DNA from: CAVPDE01 sp963707125
GTDB lineage: Bacteria; Desulfobacterota; DSM-4660; Desulfatiglandales; HGW-15
Direction of reading: 5' to 3'
DNA length: 64,000 nt
Assembly (NCBI GenBank): GCA_963707125.1
Contig: CAVPOU010000024.1
Span: 62,001-126,000 of the forward strand
A program made the position numbers and the translations under genes. Positions 34,237-44,001 of this stretch are shown piece by piece (positions within the stretch are counted from its first letter, which is position 1; each line of letters begins with the position of its first letter). The notes beneath the pieces were generated by a model. That model ran no database searches. It was not told the origin of the DNA and worked only from the letters and a program-made list of their open reading frames with translations.

Positions 34237-37200
34237 TCAGGAGGTCGCTTTTGGCTTGGATTTAAACCGCTCTCTCAGGCTCAATTCCAGCGAACAGAGA
34301 ACAGGCACCACCACCAGGGTAAGAAGGGTCGCCACTCCAAGGCCAAAGATCACAGCCACCGCCATCGGCCCCCACCACTGTGAAGACTCGCTTCCGATGT
34401 CCCAGGCAAAGTTCTTGAAATCGAAACTCACTCCTGTGGCCATCGGAACCAGGCCGAGAAGAGTGGTAATGGCCGTCAGCATGACCGGACGAAACCTCGT
34501 GAGACCGGCACGAACCAAGGCTTCCCGTGATTGAAGCCCTCTTGCAAGGAGTTTATTGTAATAGTCGATCAGCACGATGGCATTGTTGACCACCACTCCT
34601 GCAACGCTGATCACGCCGATCCCCGTCATGATAATGCCGAAAGCCGTTCCTGTGACCAAAAGCCCCATGAAGACCCCAATGAGGGACATGAGAACAGAGG
34701 TCATGATGATCATGGGGGCTGCGAAGGAGTCAAACTGCGCCAGGAGAATGAAGAAGATAATGAAAATCGCCGCCATGAAAGCTTTGCTCAGGAAAGCCTG
34801 TGCCTTTTCCTGCTCCCTCTGTTCTCCGCTGAAACGGTAGCTATATCCTCGAGGCCAGTTGAAGTCACGCGTCAGCCGGCTCTCGATCTCACGGATCACG
34901 TCATTGGCCAGTCGACCCGCCACATCACCGGACACAGTGACCACCCGCTTCTGATCCAGCCGCTGAATGGCTCCCACGCCCGTGGCCAGGGAGACTTCCG
35001 CTACGCTGGTGAGAGGGATGGGTTCGCCTTTGGGGCCGGAAACGGTAATGCGCTTGAGGCTTTCTATGGATTTGCGGTCCTTTTCCGGGAGCCGCGCGAG
35101 AATGTCGTATTGGTCCTTGCCCTCCCGGTACACCCCGACCTTGACCCCATTCACAGCCGCCTTGACTGTGTAAGCGATCGTATAGGTGTCAAGGCCCATC
35201 AAGGCCGCCTTTTCCTTGTCGACCCTCACGCGGATTTCAGGTTTTCCCTTGACGAAGTTATCCTTGAGGTCCACCAGGCCCGGTATGTCCTTGATTTTTT
35301 CCCGAACCTGATGGGCAAGATCCCCCAGCATGTGGATATCGGCCCCTGAAATCTCAATGTTCACTGCCGCGCCCGTAGGGGGGCCCTCTTTCTCTTTCTC
35401 CACCTGCACTTCAGCGCCCCTGATGGTCTTGAGGAGCCGCTCCCGGATCTCCTTCACAATCTCGGAGGAGGGTCTGGAGCGATCGTGGAAATCCTTGAAA
35501 TCCAGAGCGACCCGGTTGATATGGGTACCGGTGCCTCCCTGCTCAAAAGGATCTCCTCCGACCGATCCTATGTTTGAAATTACATAACGGATGTCCGGGT
35601 ACTCGGAAACGATCTTTTCAACCTGGCCGACCAGGTTGTCCGATGTATCCAGGTTGGTTCCCACAGGAGCCTTAAGGTGCACATAGGCTCTCCGGGGTTC
35701 CGTGACCGGAAAGAACTCTGTCCCCTTGCCGAAAAGAGAAAACCCCACCACTGAAGAGATGAGGACGATTAAGCCGGTGAAGACCACGATCAGCCGGTGA
35801 TCCAAGGCCCAGATGAGCAAACGGAGATAAACCCTCTTGAACCAGGGTTCCTTTTCTGAACCGCGCCCGTCCTGCGCCACCGGTTTGACCCTCTGGTACA
35901 GGGCTGAGAGCACAGGGTTGATGACCAGGGCTACAAAGAGAGATGCGGTGAGGACGATGATGACGGTTTCAGGGAGAAAAAACATGAACTCCCCCATGAT
36001 TCCCGGCCAGAACATCAAAGGAGCGAAAGCTCCCAGGGTCGTGAGGGTCGAGGTAATGACCGGCCAGGCCACCTGATTGGTCGCTTCGAGAGCCGCATCC
36101 CAGCGAGACTTGCCCTGCTGCATGTGACGGTAGATGTTTTCGACGATCACGATACCGTTGTCCACCAGCATGCCCAGGGCCAGAACCAGGGAGAAGAGAA
36201 CAACCATGTTCAGGGTGATGCCAAATCCTGAAAGCACCCCGAAGGTGATGAACATAGAGTAGGGAATCGCGAGGGAGATAAAGACGGCTGACTGGGTTCC
36301 GATAAAAGCAAAGATGACGGCAAGAACCAAAATGAGGCCGGAGAGAATGTTGTTTTCCAGGTCCGAGACCATGAGCCGCACATCGTTGGACATGTCTGAA
36401 GTCAGGTCGATTTTCAGCGCCGGCGGAAGAATGGGCTTCATCTCTTCAACCGCCCGCTTGACCTCGTCCGTGACTCGCAGGATGTTCTCGCCGCTCCGCT
36501 TCTGCACAGCGAGGGTCACGCTTTTCTCTCCATTGAGCCTGCTGCGGGTGAGGGGGTCCTTGTAGCTGTCGTTAATGTAGGCCACATCCCTGAGGTAAAC
36601 AGGCTTGCCGTCTCGCACAAAAGCCACGATGGAGAAAATCTCGGAGGGGTGTTTGAAATCCTCCGGCACCCTGACCAGGTACTTGCCTTCCCCGATGTCC
36701 ATGCTCCCGCTCGGCATGTTGACGTTGCTGCGCGTCACCGCGCTGATCAGGCTGGAAAAGGGCACGTTGTAAGCGCCTACCCGGTCGAGGTCCAACTCCA
36801 CATGGATTGCCCGGTCCAGTCCGCCGGTCATTCTGGCACTCAAGACCCCGGGGATCGATTCAATGCGGTCCTTCAAATCATCCGCAAAATTCTGGAGCCG
36901 GCGCAAGCTGAAAGGCCCTGAGAGCACCACCCGAAGGACCGGGATGTCGGAGAAGTTCACTTCCTGGATCACCGGGTCGTCGGGCATGTCTTGCGGCAAA
37001 TCCTGTTTGGCCTGGTCCACCTTGTCCCTCACCTTCTGAAGGGCGTCATCAATATTCACGCCGGGGAGGAACTTGACCGCCACGGTGGAGATGCCCTCCG
37101 CCGAAGTGGACCGGATTTCTTCCAGGTCCGAAATCCCTTTGATTTTCCTCTCAATAGGGATGGTGATCAGTTTTTCCATGTCCTCAGGCGCCACCCCTTC

Positions 37201-37353
37201 ATAGGTGGTGGTGACGAAGACAAAGGGAATGGTGATATCCGGGAAAGACTCGCGGGGCAAAGTGAGATAGGAGTAGGTTCCTATGATAACGAGGACGACG
37301 AGAAGGGAAAGGACGGCTGCCGGCCTTTTCTGCGCAAGCTCATTGACGATCAT
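34237..37353 (-). CDS. RND-family efflux pump inner-membrane subunit
   Basis: 1038 residues, the full HAE-1/AcrB-like length. N-terminal helix, two large periplasmic loops and twelve helices are recognisable. GILVDNGIVIVEN appears as LVDNGIVIVENIYRHM in helix 4, and GVVVNNAIVLIDYYNKL is its counterpart in helix 10. The protein is a trimeric proton antiporter that exports drugs or lipophilic compounds. It is co-transcribed with its adaptor (four-base ATGA overlap) and with a TetR regulator upstream. No TolC-like channel is in the window. Confidence 0.93.
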   Translation of the reverse strand: MIVNELAQKRPAAVLSLLVVLVIIGTYSYLTLPRESFPDITIPFVFVTTTYEGVAPEDMEKLITIPIERKIKGISDLEEIRSTSAEGISTVAVKFLPGVNIDDALQKVRDKVDQAKQDLPQDMPDDPVIQEVNFSDIPVLRVVLSGPFSLRRLQNFADDLKDRIESIPGVLSARMTGGLDRAIHVELDLDRVGAYNVPFSSLISAVTRSNVNMPSGSMDIGEGKYLVRVPEDFKHPSEIFSIVAFVRDGKPVYLRDVAYINDSYKDPLTRSRLNGEKSVTLAVQKRSGENILRVTDEVKRAVEEMKPILPPALKIDLTSDMSNDVRLMVSDLENNILSGLILVLAVIFAFIGTQSAVFISLAIPYSMFITFGVLSGFGITLNMVVLFSLVLALGMLVDNGIVIVENIYRHMQQGKSRWDAALEATNQVAWPVITSTLTTLGAFAPLMFWPGIMGEFMFFLPETVIIVLTASLFVALVINPVLSALYQRVKPVAQDGRGSEKEPWFKRVYLRLLIWALDHRLIVVFTGLIVLISSVVGFSLFGKGTEFFPVTEPRRAYVHLKAPVGTNLDTSDNLVGQVEKIVSEYPDIRYVISNIGSVGGDPFEQGGTGTHINRVALDFKDFHDRSRPSSEIVKEIRERLLKTIRGAEVQVEKEKEGPPTGAAVNIEISGADIHMLGDLAHQVREKIKDIPGLVDLKDNFVKGKPEIRVRVDKEKAALMGLDTYTIAYTVKAAVNGVKVGVYREGKDQYDILARLPEKDRKSIESLKRITVSGPKGEPIPLTSVAEVSLATGVGAIQRLDQKRVVTVSGDVAGRLANDVIREIESRLTRDFNWPRGYSYRFSGEQREQEKAQAFLSKAFMAAIFIIFFILLAQFDSFAAPMIIMTSVLMSLIGVFMGLLVTGTAFGIIMTGIGVISVAGVVVNNAIVLIDYYNKLLARGLQSREALVRAGLTRFRPVMLTAITTLLGLVPMATGVSFDFKNFAWDIGSESSQWWGPMAVAVIFGLGVATLLTLVVVPVLCSLELSLRERFKSKPKATS

Positions 37354-38405
37354 TGGACTTGGACCTTCATCCCTTCTTCCACCTCAGTCTGGCCGGTGAC
37401 GATGAGATGGTCCCCCGGTTGAAGTCCCTTGGTGATCTGAACTTTGTCACCCTCAATGGCACCGATGGAGATGGTGCGAGCCTGGACCACCCCATCCTTT
37501 TCCACGAAAAGAATGCGCTCTCCGCCCTTGTCCACAATGGAGAATATGGGTGCTGCCAGGGCGTCGGGAATGACCCGCCGGAGGAAAGCCACACGGGCGA
37601 TCATGCCCGGCCGGATGTCGTGACTCCCATTGTCCACAATCACTTTGACGTGAAATGTCTTCGTCGCAGGGTCGGCTTTGTAGGCCACGAAATCGATGAT
37701 TCCCGGAAGTTCCCGATCCAGAAACGCGTCCACCCGGACCATGGTTTTCTGGCCGACCTTGAGGTAGCGCACATCGAGTTCAGGGACATTCACATTGATC
37801 TTTATTTTGTCCACATTGACCAGGTCGACGAATGGCTTGCCTTTGTCCACGAATTCCCCTTCATCGACAAAGAGCTGATTGACCATGCCGGTCAGAGGAG
37901 CTTTCAGAGAGCCCCGTTCATACTCGATCTGCATTTGCCTGAAGTTGGCCCGGGCAAGCGTTCTCTCTGTCTGGCTTTTGTCCAGCTCCTCCTGGTTGAT
38001 GATGTTTCTCTCGAAAAGCTTGTAGCGCCTCTGATAGAGATCCTCGGCAAGCTTCAGAGCCGCCTCTGCTCGATCGAGCGCCGCTTTGAGAGCGGCAACG
38101 TCGATTTTCGCGATCAGATCTCCTTCCTTCACAGTTTGGCCCTCTTTCGGACCGATCCACTCCACGCGACCCGCCACGTCAGCAGCGACCCGCACATCTT
38201 GCCATGCTTCGGTCTCTCCGGGCAGAACGAGAATGTCTTTCATAGGCGCAGGCTCAACCCGCACGACGGCAACCTTGACCGCTTTGTTCTGGTTCTGGTT
38301 GTTTTCCGGCTTGGCACTGCTCTCCGATCGGCTGCACCCGGCGGCAAGAGCGGTTGCCAGAAGCAACAGAAGCGCATAATGAGGAAATGAACACAGACGA
38401 CTCAT
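37350..38405 (-). CDS. RND efflux periplasmic adaptor (membrane-fusion lipoprotein)
   Basis: 351 residues. The signal peptide ends in a lipobox LAAGC (Cys24). The lipoyl halves are DVRVAADVAGRVEWIGPKEG and GSLKAPLTGMVNQLFVDEGE, separated by a coiled-coil hairpin (residues about 95-150), then beta-barrel and membrane-proximal domains. It bridges the inner-membrane pump and an outer-membrane channel. Only three bases separate it from the TetR gene and it overlaps the pump gene. Confidence 0.92.
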   Translation of the reverse strand: MSRLCSFPHYALLLLLATALAAGCSRSESSAKPENNQNQNKAVKVAVVRVEPAPMKDILVLPGETEAWQDVRVAADVAGRVEWIGPKEGQTVKEGDLIAKIDVAALKAALDRAEAALKLAEDLYQRRYKLFERNIINQEELDKSQTERTLARANFRQMQIEYERGSLKAPLTGMVNQLFVDEGEFVDKGKPFVDLVNVDKIKINVNVPELDVRYLKVGQKTMVRVDAFLDRELPGIIDFVAYKADPATKTFHVKVIVDNGSHDIRPGMIARVAFLRRVIPDALAAPIFSIVDKGGERILFVEKDGVVQARTISIGAIEGDKVQITKGLQPGDHLIVTGQTEVEEGMKVQVQ

Positions 38406-38408
38406 GGA

Positions 38409-39020
38409 TTAACCATCCTTCCTTTCTGACAGGCCCCGGAACGCGAGGCGCAACAATCTTTCAGCCCTGTCCGGATCCATGGATTCCGGATGGAGATAAT
38501 CGACGTGAAAGCAATAGTCGGTCACTCCAAGCACAAGGAGCGTCGCCTCCTCCGGATCAATCTCTCTGACTTCACCCTGTCTGAGTCCTCCCAGGTAGAT
38601 CTCCTTGATGACCTCCATCATCCGGCGGTGGAACCGTTCAATGTCGTAGCGGGGGGCGCCCTGAGGAGGACCAAAGAACAAGTGGTTGATCAGCTTGAAA
38701 AGCTGCTGATTCTCCATCAACCCCTGATAGATGCCGCGATAAAGATGAATGATTCTCTCAAGTGCCGTACCGGGTGATTGTAAAGCCTCTTGCAGGATGC
38801 CTTCCTGCTCTTCCGCCGCCCAGTCTAGAATAGCCTGAAACAAGCCTTCTTTGCTCTGGAAATAGTAGTAGAGAACAGGTTTGGTCACTCCGGCAAGGGA
38901 TACTATTTCCCGAACCGAAGAGCCCGCATATCCCTTTTCGGCAAAAAGATTGATCCCCGCCAGGAGAAGCGTTTTCCTGACGCCCGATTCGTGATTCCTT
39001 TTCCGTTCGACTTGATCCAT
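38409..39020 (-). CDS. TetR-family repressor of the RND pump
   Basis: 203 residues. The N-terminal helix-turn-helix reads LFAEKGYAGSSVREIVSLAG followed by VTKPVLYYYFQSKEGLF (about 25-62), a textbook TetR signature. The C-terminal 140 residues are all-helical ligand-binding. It is first in the operon with the adaptor and pump, and a perfect palindrome lies about 70 bases upstream of its start. It most likely represses its own operon until a pump substrate binds. Confidence 0.92.
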   Translation of the reverse strand: MDQVERKRNHESGVRKTLLLAGINLFAEKGYAGSSVREIVSLAGVTKPVLYYYFQSKEGLFQAILDWAAEEQEGILQEALQSPGTALERIIHLYRGIYQGLMENQQLFKLINHLFFGPPQGAPRYDIERFHRRMMEVIKEIYLGGLRQGEVREIDPEEATLLVLGVTDYCFHVDYLHPESMDPDRAERLLRLAFRGLSERKDG

Positions 39021-39088
39021 TATCTTGGCGCCTTCCCTTCAGCTAAAACCGCTGTCAGGCAAAACTGAATCGCCCCTTAACTCCTTCC

Positions 39089-39106
39089 TTACCTACCGGT
39101 AGGTAA
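39089..39106. promoter_or_regulatory. perfect 18-bp TetR-type operator palindrome
   Basis: TTACCTACCGGTAGGTAA reads identically on both strands and lies 69 bases before the TetR start codon. Palindromes built on TACCTACC-GGTAGGTA are typical TetR-family operators in front of RND pump operons. It is the obvious autoregulatory site. Confidence 0.8.
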
Positions 39107-39177
39107 AGATAACATTCCCTGTTTCCTTTGTCAAAAGGAAAATCTTTGGTTCGGTTCCCAGGACACGTTCACCTCCA

Positions 39178-39219
39178 TTAAAAACCGAAAGGCCATGAGC
39201 TTTTCGTCTGCCCATGGCC
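39178..39219 (-). terminator. rho-independent terminator after the cNMP-PilZ gene
   Basis: On the minus strand GGCCATGGGC and GCTCATGGCC (39219-39210 and 39200-39191) pair over ten bases with one G-U, with a nine-base loop, and are followed by TTTCGGTTTTT. It lies about 140 bases beyond the stop at 39359. A second perfect stem, GGGGTGGT-GTCA-ACCACCCC, is at 39240-39259. Confidence 0.75.
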
Positions 39220-39358
39220 CCGGATTTGATCGATCAGGCGGGGTGGTGTCAACCACCCCGAAGCCACGGGGGCCCCTTAAAATAATAAAAACCTCGCCTC
39301 ATGCAAGAGAAGATTTGATTCATCAAAGCGGCACCCCCACGTTCACTTTCTTCGTTCC

Positions 39359-40048
39359 TTACCCCTTGGTAACTTTCCCGAGATACTGTTTGAGGGCCTC
39401 GCGATCCCCCTTGCTCATCTCAATGAACTTGATGCCCATTCCCGCCGGCTCCTTTGCGGTTGCTTCTGTTGCGCCTCTGACCCAGGCGACCTCACAGGAA
39501 ACCTTGAGAGGTTCCTGGAGCGCCGGGAGCTGAAGCCTCAGCAGGAACTGATCTCCCAGTCGGAGGGGCTTTTCGGTCTTTATGAACAGCCCGCCTGTAC
39601 TGATGTTGCGCGTGTAGGCACTGATAAACGCCTGATCATCTTTGTAAGTCAGAGAAAGAGTCTTCTGAATCCGCATGTCGGTTCTGGATGAGAACTCCAC
39701 AACCCTGTTGACCATCTTCTCAAACCGGTTCGCCATGGCCAGAAGAATCGCCCTGAAATCGGACGAGAGCTTGTTGAATTCCGCATCCAGCGAAGTACGA
39801 TCCACCACCCCAATCAAGGTCTGGCCGATGGTCGTTGCCGTGGCCGTCCTCTTCTTTCCTCCAATGAAACCCACCTCGCCAAAAACCTCACCGGGCCGGA
39901 GCACGTCAATCACGTACTTTTTCCCGTCGATCGTCTTGGAAATCTCGACGGCACCGGAAAGCACCACATAGAGCCAGTTCCCTGAGGTTTCTTCCTTGAG
40001 GAGCACATGACCGTCCTGATGAGTCTCTTCAGATACGAAGATAAACAT
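39359..40048 (-). CDS. cyclic nucleotide-binding domain protein with C-terminal PilZ domain
   Basis: 229 residues. Residues 1-115 fit a cNMP-binding (CRP-like effector) fold, with the phosphate-binding cassette region EVFGEVGFIGGKKRTATATT. Residues about 125-225 are a PilZ-type domain of the Myxococcus paralogous kind (YTRNISTGGLFIKTEKPLRL, then GIKFIEMSKGDREALKQYL). There is no helix-turn-helix, so it is a signalling adaptor rather than a transcription factor. The canonical RxxxR c-di-GMP motif at the start of PilZ is not evident, so nucleotide binding by that half is uncertain. A 6-bp inverted repeat, ATTCAG-ACAA-CTGAAT, lies upstream at 40095-40110. Confidence 0.8.
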   Translation of the reverse strand: MFIFVSEETHQDGHVLLKEETSGNWLYVVLSGAVEISKTIDGKKYVIDVLRPGEVFGEVGFIGGKKRTATATTIGQTLIGVVDRTSLDAEFNKLSSDFRAILLAMANRFEKMVNRVVEFSSRTDMRIQKTLSLTYKDDQAFISAYTRNISTGGLFIKTEKPLRLGDQFLLRLQLPALQEPLKVSCEVAWVRGATEATAKEPAGMGIKFIEMSKGDREALKQYLGKVTKG

Positions 40049-40253
40049 GTTTATCCCTTTCGTGGTGGGATCGCGAAACGTTGCTAGCGCTGCAATTCAG
40101 ACAACTGAATGTTGTTAATGATAATAATATGCTATTAAATATAGTCGAAGAAAGCTTAACAGTCAATAAAGACATCAAAAGCGGGGAGCAAAGAGAAAAA
40201 ACCGTGGCTCAAGCTCCAAGAGAGATAAATTTTTAACTGCTGAAGGGACCGGC

Positions 40254-41459
40254 TTGAAAAGAATTGCCTTACTCAAAAATCCCGTTCAAGAATACGCCTG
40301 GGGTTCAAGGACTTTCATCCCCGAGCTCATGGGAGAACCCTCTCCTTCGGCAAGTCCCAAGGCAGAACTGTGGATGGGGGTCCATCCCAAGGGGATTTCC
40401 AAAGTCCAATGGGACGGCACGTGGATCTCTCTTCCGGATCTGATTCAGAAGGATCCCGAAAATATTCTCGGACAGGAGGTGGCCAATAAATTTTCAAATC
40501 AGTTGCCCTTCTTGCTCAAGATTCTTGCAGCGGCCACGCCTCTATCCATTCAGGCTCACCCGAACCTGACTCAGGCTCGCCAAGGCTTTGCCGAAGAAAA
40601 CCGTCTGCAGATCCCCCTGGATGCCCCGGCACGCAACTACAGGGACGGAAATCACAAACCCGAAATCCTCTGTGCTCTGACCCCATTCTTTGCTCTGAAA
40701 GGCTTTCGCAGAGCAGATGAAACCCTTGCCCTCTTCGGAAAAGCTCGCCTTCCTTCTCTTGACACACAGATCCGCCTGCTTCGCAAGGATAAAACGGCAC
40801 GGGGTCTTGCCGGATTTTTCTCCGCCCTGCTGTCGTTGGAGACAGGAGATCGCAAGAGAGCCATTTCCGAGTTGGTGATGGTTTCCGAGAACCTCTCTTC
40901 CTCTGATCCTGTTTTCAGATGGGTGATCAGGCTTCATCAATGTTTTTCCGATGACATGGGTATTTTTGCCCCTCTCCTTCTGAACCTGATCCATCTTGAG
41001 CCCGGCGAGGCGCTCTACATCGATTCCGGTGAGCTTCACTCCTACCTCGAAGGCGCCGGGGTGGAACTTATGGCCAACTCGGACAACGTGATCCGGGCAG
41101 GACTGACCGCAAAGCATAAGGACCTCCCTGAGCTCCTTAGAATCCTCCGCTTCAAGGAGAGTCCAGGAAAAATCATCAAGCCTCAAGCGCGAAACCAGGC
41201 GGAATGGGTGTACCCGACACCTGCAAAAGAGTTTCTCCTCTCCAGGGTCTCCCTTCAAAAAGGAGCGCCCCACCATGAGAGAGGCAGGAAATCTCTTGAA
41301 ATGATGATCTGCACTCAGGGAAACGCCGAGATCACAGACGTGGCAACAACCGAGGTCCTTCCTGTTTCCCAAGGGTCTTCGTTCCTTGTTCCGGCCATGG
41401 TCAAGGAGATCGCGATGGAGGGGAATGCCACGTTTTACAAAGCCACCGTTCCGGCGTAA
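40254..41459 (+). CDS. manA: mannose-6-phosphate isomerase, class I
   Basis: 401 residues from a TTG at 40254 with GAAGGGA upstream; no ATG fits the conserved beginning (KNPVQEYAWGSRTFI). The zinc-site motifs are LSIQAHPN, DGNHKPEILCAL (Glu-Lys-Pro-Glu type) and the later PGEALYIDSGELHSYLEG with the catalytic His. The enzyme interconverts mannose-6-phosphate and fructose-6-phosphate for GDP-mannose or sugar use. A decayed glycosyltransferase gene follows at once on the same strand, so this may have been part of a polysaccharide locus. Confidence 0.9.
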   Translation: MKRIALLKNPVQEYAWGSRTFIPELMGEPSPSASPKAELWMGVHPKGISKVQWDGTWISLPDLIQKDPENILGQEVANKFSNQLPFLLKILAAATPLSIQAHPNLTQARQGFAEENRLQIPLDAPARNYRDGNHKPEILCALTPFFALKGFRRADETLALFGKARLPSLDTQIRLLRKDKTARGLAGFFSALLSLETGDRKRAISELVMVSENLSSSDPVFRWVIRLHQCFSDDMGIFAPLLLNLIHLEPGEALYIDSGELHSYLEGAGVELMANSDNVIRAGLTAKHKDLPELLRILRFKESPGKIIKPQARNQAEWVYPTPAKEFLLSRVSLQKGAPHHERGRKSLEMMICTQGNAEITDVATTEVLPVSQGSSFLVPAMVKEIAMEGNATFYKATVPA

Positions 41460-41511
41460 GAAGCCCCCTGATAGAGCCAGGAGCATGGAGCACAGATAGC
41501 GCTAAACAAGA

Positions 41512-42609
41512 ATGCCTGCTCTCAATAGCAATCGCATCGCCTGTTTCATTTCCCCTCACGGCTACGGCCATGCGGCAAGGGCTGCAGCCGTCATGGAAGC
41601 CTTTCATCTCCTTGACCCTGAAAAGGAATTCGAAATTTTCACACGGTTGAATGGTTTTTCCATCATTCCCTTTAAGGCGCTTTCACCTATCACCTCTTCT
41701 CACCGATATCGGTCTTGTTCAAGAAACCTCTCTGAAGGTGAATCTTACAGAAACCATGGCGCGGCTTGACTCCTTCCTCCCTTTCAATGAAGAAAAGATC
41801 TCTGAGCTTGCGCATCTTGTTTTGGAGCGGAATTGCAGGCTGATCTTCTGTGACATTTCGCACATGGGAATTCTCGTAGCCAGGCACGCAGGGATTACTT
41901 AGGTCCTTGTAGAGAATTTCACATGGGACTGGATCTACGAAGAGTACCTCTCCGAGCACGCAGGACTGCACGCGCATCTTTCCTACCTTAGAGAGCTCTT
42001 TCTCATGGCGGATTTTCATATTCAGACTCAACAGGTTTGTTGCGAGCGCAACGTCCACCTCACCACCTCCACGGTGAGCGGAAAAGCCAGGAAAGCGGGA
42101 GGAGACTAGAAGAAGACTCGGTATTACTACTGATGCGGTAGTGGCTATGATCACCATGGGAGGCATGAAGGAGAACTTCACTTCATGGATGAACTGCTGA
42201 AGTTTGAAGACATTGTCTTCCTCGTGCGAGGGGCCTGCGGTGAGTTGAAAAACAGAAAAAACCTGTTCCTTCTTCCTCATCATTCCGAATACTTTCATCC
42301 AGACTTAGTCACCGCCTCTGACGCCCTCATCGGCAAGGTCGGTTACAGCACCCTTGCTGAAGTCTATTATGCCGGTATACCCTTTGGGTACATCGCGAGG
42401 AGTGACTTTAGGGAATCCCCGATCCTGGTGTGCTACATTGAAAATCGTATGCAAGGGTTTGCCATCGAAGACAGAGAATTCTACGCAGGGTCTTTTCTCT
42501 CCCGTCTACTGAACTGCTTTCCCTGCAACGCGTCGAGAGACATACTCCAAACGGTGCGGAACAGGCGGCACGCTTCATCCGCAACCTCATGAAAGAGATC
42601 GGCGCATAG
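41512..42609 (+). pseudogene. decayed glycosyltransferase gene
   Basis: The start RIACFISPHGYGHAARAAAV (frame 1) is the donor-domain opening of a GT-B glycosyltransferase. The frame then shifts near 41650, meets an in-frame TAG at 41900-41902 inside an otherwise clean stretch (GIT-stop-VLVENFTWDWIYEEYL), shifts again near 42100, 42185 and 42520, and ends with NGAEQAARFIRNLMKEIGA at 42609. The C-terminal nucleotide-sugar site is readable as DALIGKVGYSTLAEVYYAG. At least four frameshifts and one stop make it non-functional. Confidence 0.82.
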
Positions 42610-42655
42610 GGATTTCACCGGACGGGCGCTGCGCGGACGTCAACAGGAGAAAGGC

Positions 42656-43942
42656 TTACCAAATCAATGTGACGGCCGTCGTGATCGACAGAAGGCTAAA
42701 GACCCCTGCGGTAACCCAGGTGAGGATATTGGAAAATCGGCTATTGACATGCTCGCCCATCACGGAAGGATCGTTGATCAAGCGGATCATAAAAAAGAGG
42801 ATGATCGGCAGGACCACCCCGTTGAGGACCTGGGAGAAATACATGATCGGGATCAACGGCACGTTCGGTATCATGACCAACCCGGCGCCCAGGACGATCA
42901 TCAGAGAGTAAAGGATGTAAAACTGGGGGGCCTCCTCGAACTTGCAGTCCACCGAAGATTCCCATCCAAAGGCCTCGCACACGGTGTAGGCCGTGGACAG
43001 CGGTAAGATCGAAGCCGCAAAGAGAGACGCATTCAACAAGCCCAGGGCAAAGAGGTCTGCGGCGTATTTCCCTGCGAGGGGAACCAGGGCAAGGGCGGCT
43101 TCTTTGGCGCTTTCAATATGGATACCGTGGGCGTGAATAGTGATAGCGCAGACAAGGATGATGAAGAAAGCGATTAGGGAAACGGTCACCGAGCCGACGA
43201 TCACGTCCCATCGAATGATCCGGTAGTCCTTTGCGGTGAGACCCTTGTCGACAACGGCCGCCTGAAGGTAAAACTGCATCCAAGGTGCAATGGTTGTTCC
43301 CACAAGGCCGATCACCATGGTCAATGCTGCGGTTGAAAAATCAGGCCGGGGAGTAAGGATTTCGCGAGAAACAGCGCCCCAGTCGGGTTTGGCAAGGAAA
43401 CCGGAAACAATGTAGGCCACGTAAAAGACGCAGGCCCCAAGGAATACCTTCTCCACCGTCTTGTAAGACCCTTTGAGCACGAGGAACCAGACCAGGAAAG
43501 CGGCCAGCGGCGCCGAATAATATCGGGGAACGCTGAATAGCTCGAGTGATGCCACGACTCCAGCAAACTCGGCCACTGTGTTGGCCAGGTTCGTCAGGAC
43601 GATGCAGATCATGAGATAGAAGGTGACGGCAGCTCCGAATTGCTCCCGGATCAGGGCGGCCAGGCCTTTACCCGAAACCACGCCCATGCGCGCGCTCATC
43701 TCCTGAATCAGGATGAGCGCGCCGGTGATCGGCAACATAATCCAGAGGAGCCTGAGACCGAATTCAGAGCCTGCCAGGGAATACGTGGTAATGCCGCCTG
43801 CGTCATTGTCCACGTTCGAAGTGATGATACCAGGACCAATCACTGCGAGGATCAGGGCCAGGCGCCGCCAATAGCCTTGACGCGACATGGGCGTTTTCTG
43901 GGGTTCTGTGCGATGTGAAGTGGCTGGGGATCGAAGGTTCAT
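42656..43942 (-). CDS. Nramp-family metal transporter, divergent subgroup
   Basis: 428 residues, about eleven helices. Helix 1 reads PGIITSNVDNDAGGITTYSL, where classical Nramp has an Asp-Pro-Gly-Asn motif. Helix 6 reads GTTIAPWMQFYLQAAV, where classical manganese/iron Nramp has Met-Pro-His. Both metal-site motifs are therefore altered, and manganese or iron cannot be assumed; related Nramp-like proteins carry magnesium or unknown ions. The gene follows a soluble PRC/MgtE_N/CBS protein on the same strand by 59 bases, which points to a regulated divalent-cation carrier. Confidence 0.82.
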   Translation of the reverse strand: MNLRSPATSHRTEPQKTPMSRQGYWRRLALILAVIGPGIITSNVDNDAGGITTYSLAGSEFGLRLLWIMLPITGALILIQEMSARMGVVSGKGLAALIREQFGAAVTFYLMICIVLTNLANTVAEFAGVVASLELFSVPRYYSAPLAAFLVWFLVLKGSYKTVEKVFLGACVFYVAYIVSGFLAKPDWGAVSREILTPRPDFSTAALTMVIGLVGTTIAPWMQFYLQAAVVDKGLTAKDYRIIRWDVIVGSVTVSLIAFFIILVCAITIHAHGIHIESAKEAALALVPLAGKYAADLFALGLLNASLFAASILPLSTAYTVCEAFGWESSVDCKFEEAPQFYILYSLMIVLGAGLVMIPNVPLIPIMYFSQVLNGVVLPIILFFMIRLINDPSVMGEHVNSRFSNILTWVTAGVFSLLSITTAVTLIW

Positions 43943-44001
43943 CTACAGACGATTTCTCCTCGAAGGCTGTAAGATTGCCTTCGGACGGCTCTATGAACCT
44001 G

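Noticed and set aside
37353..38390. 345-codon plus-strand frame opposite the membrane-fusion adaptor
   Set aside because: Mirror of a strongly conserved lipoprotein gene; no recognisable domain or ribosome site.
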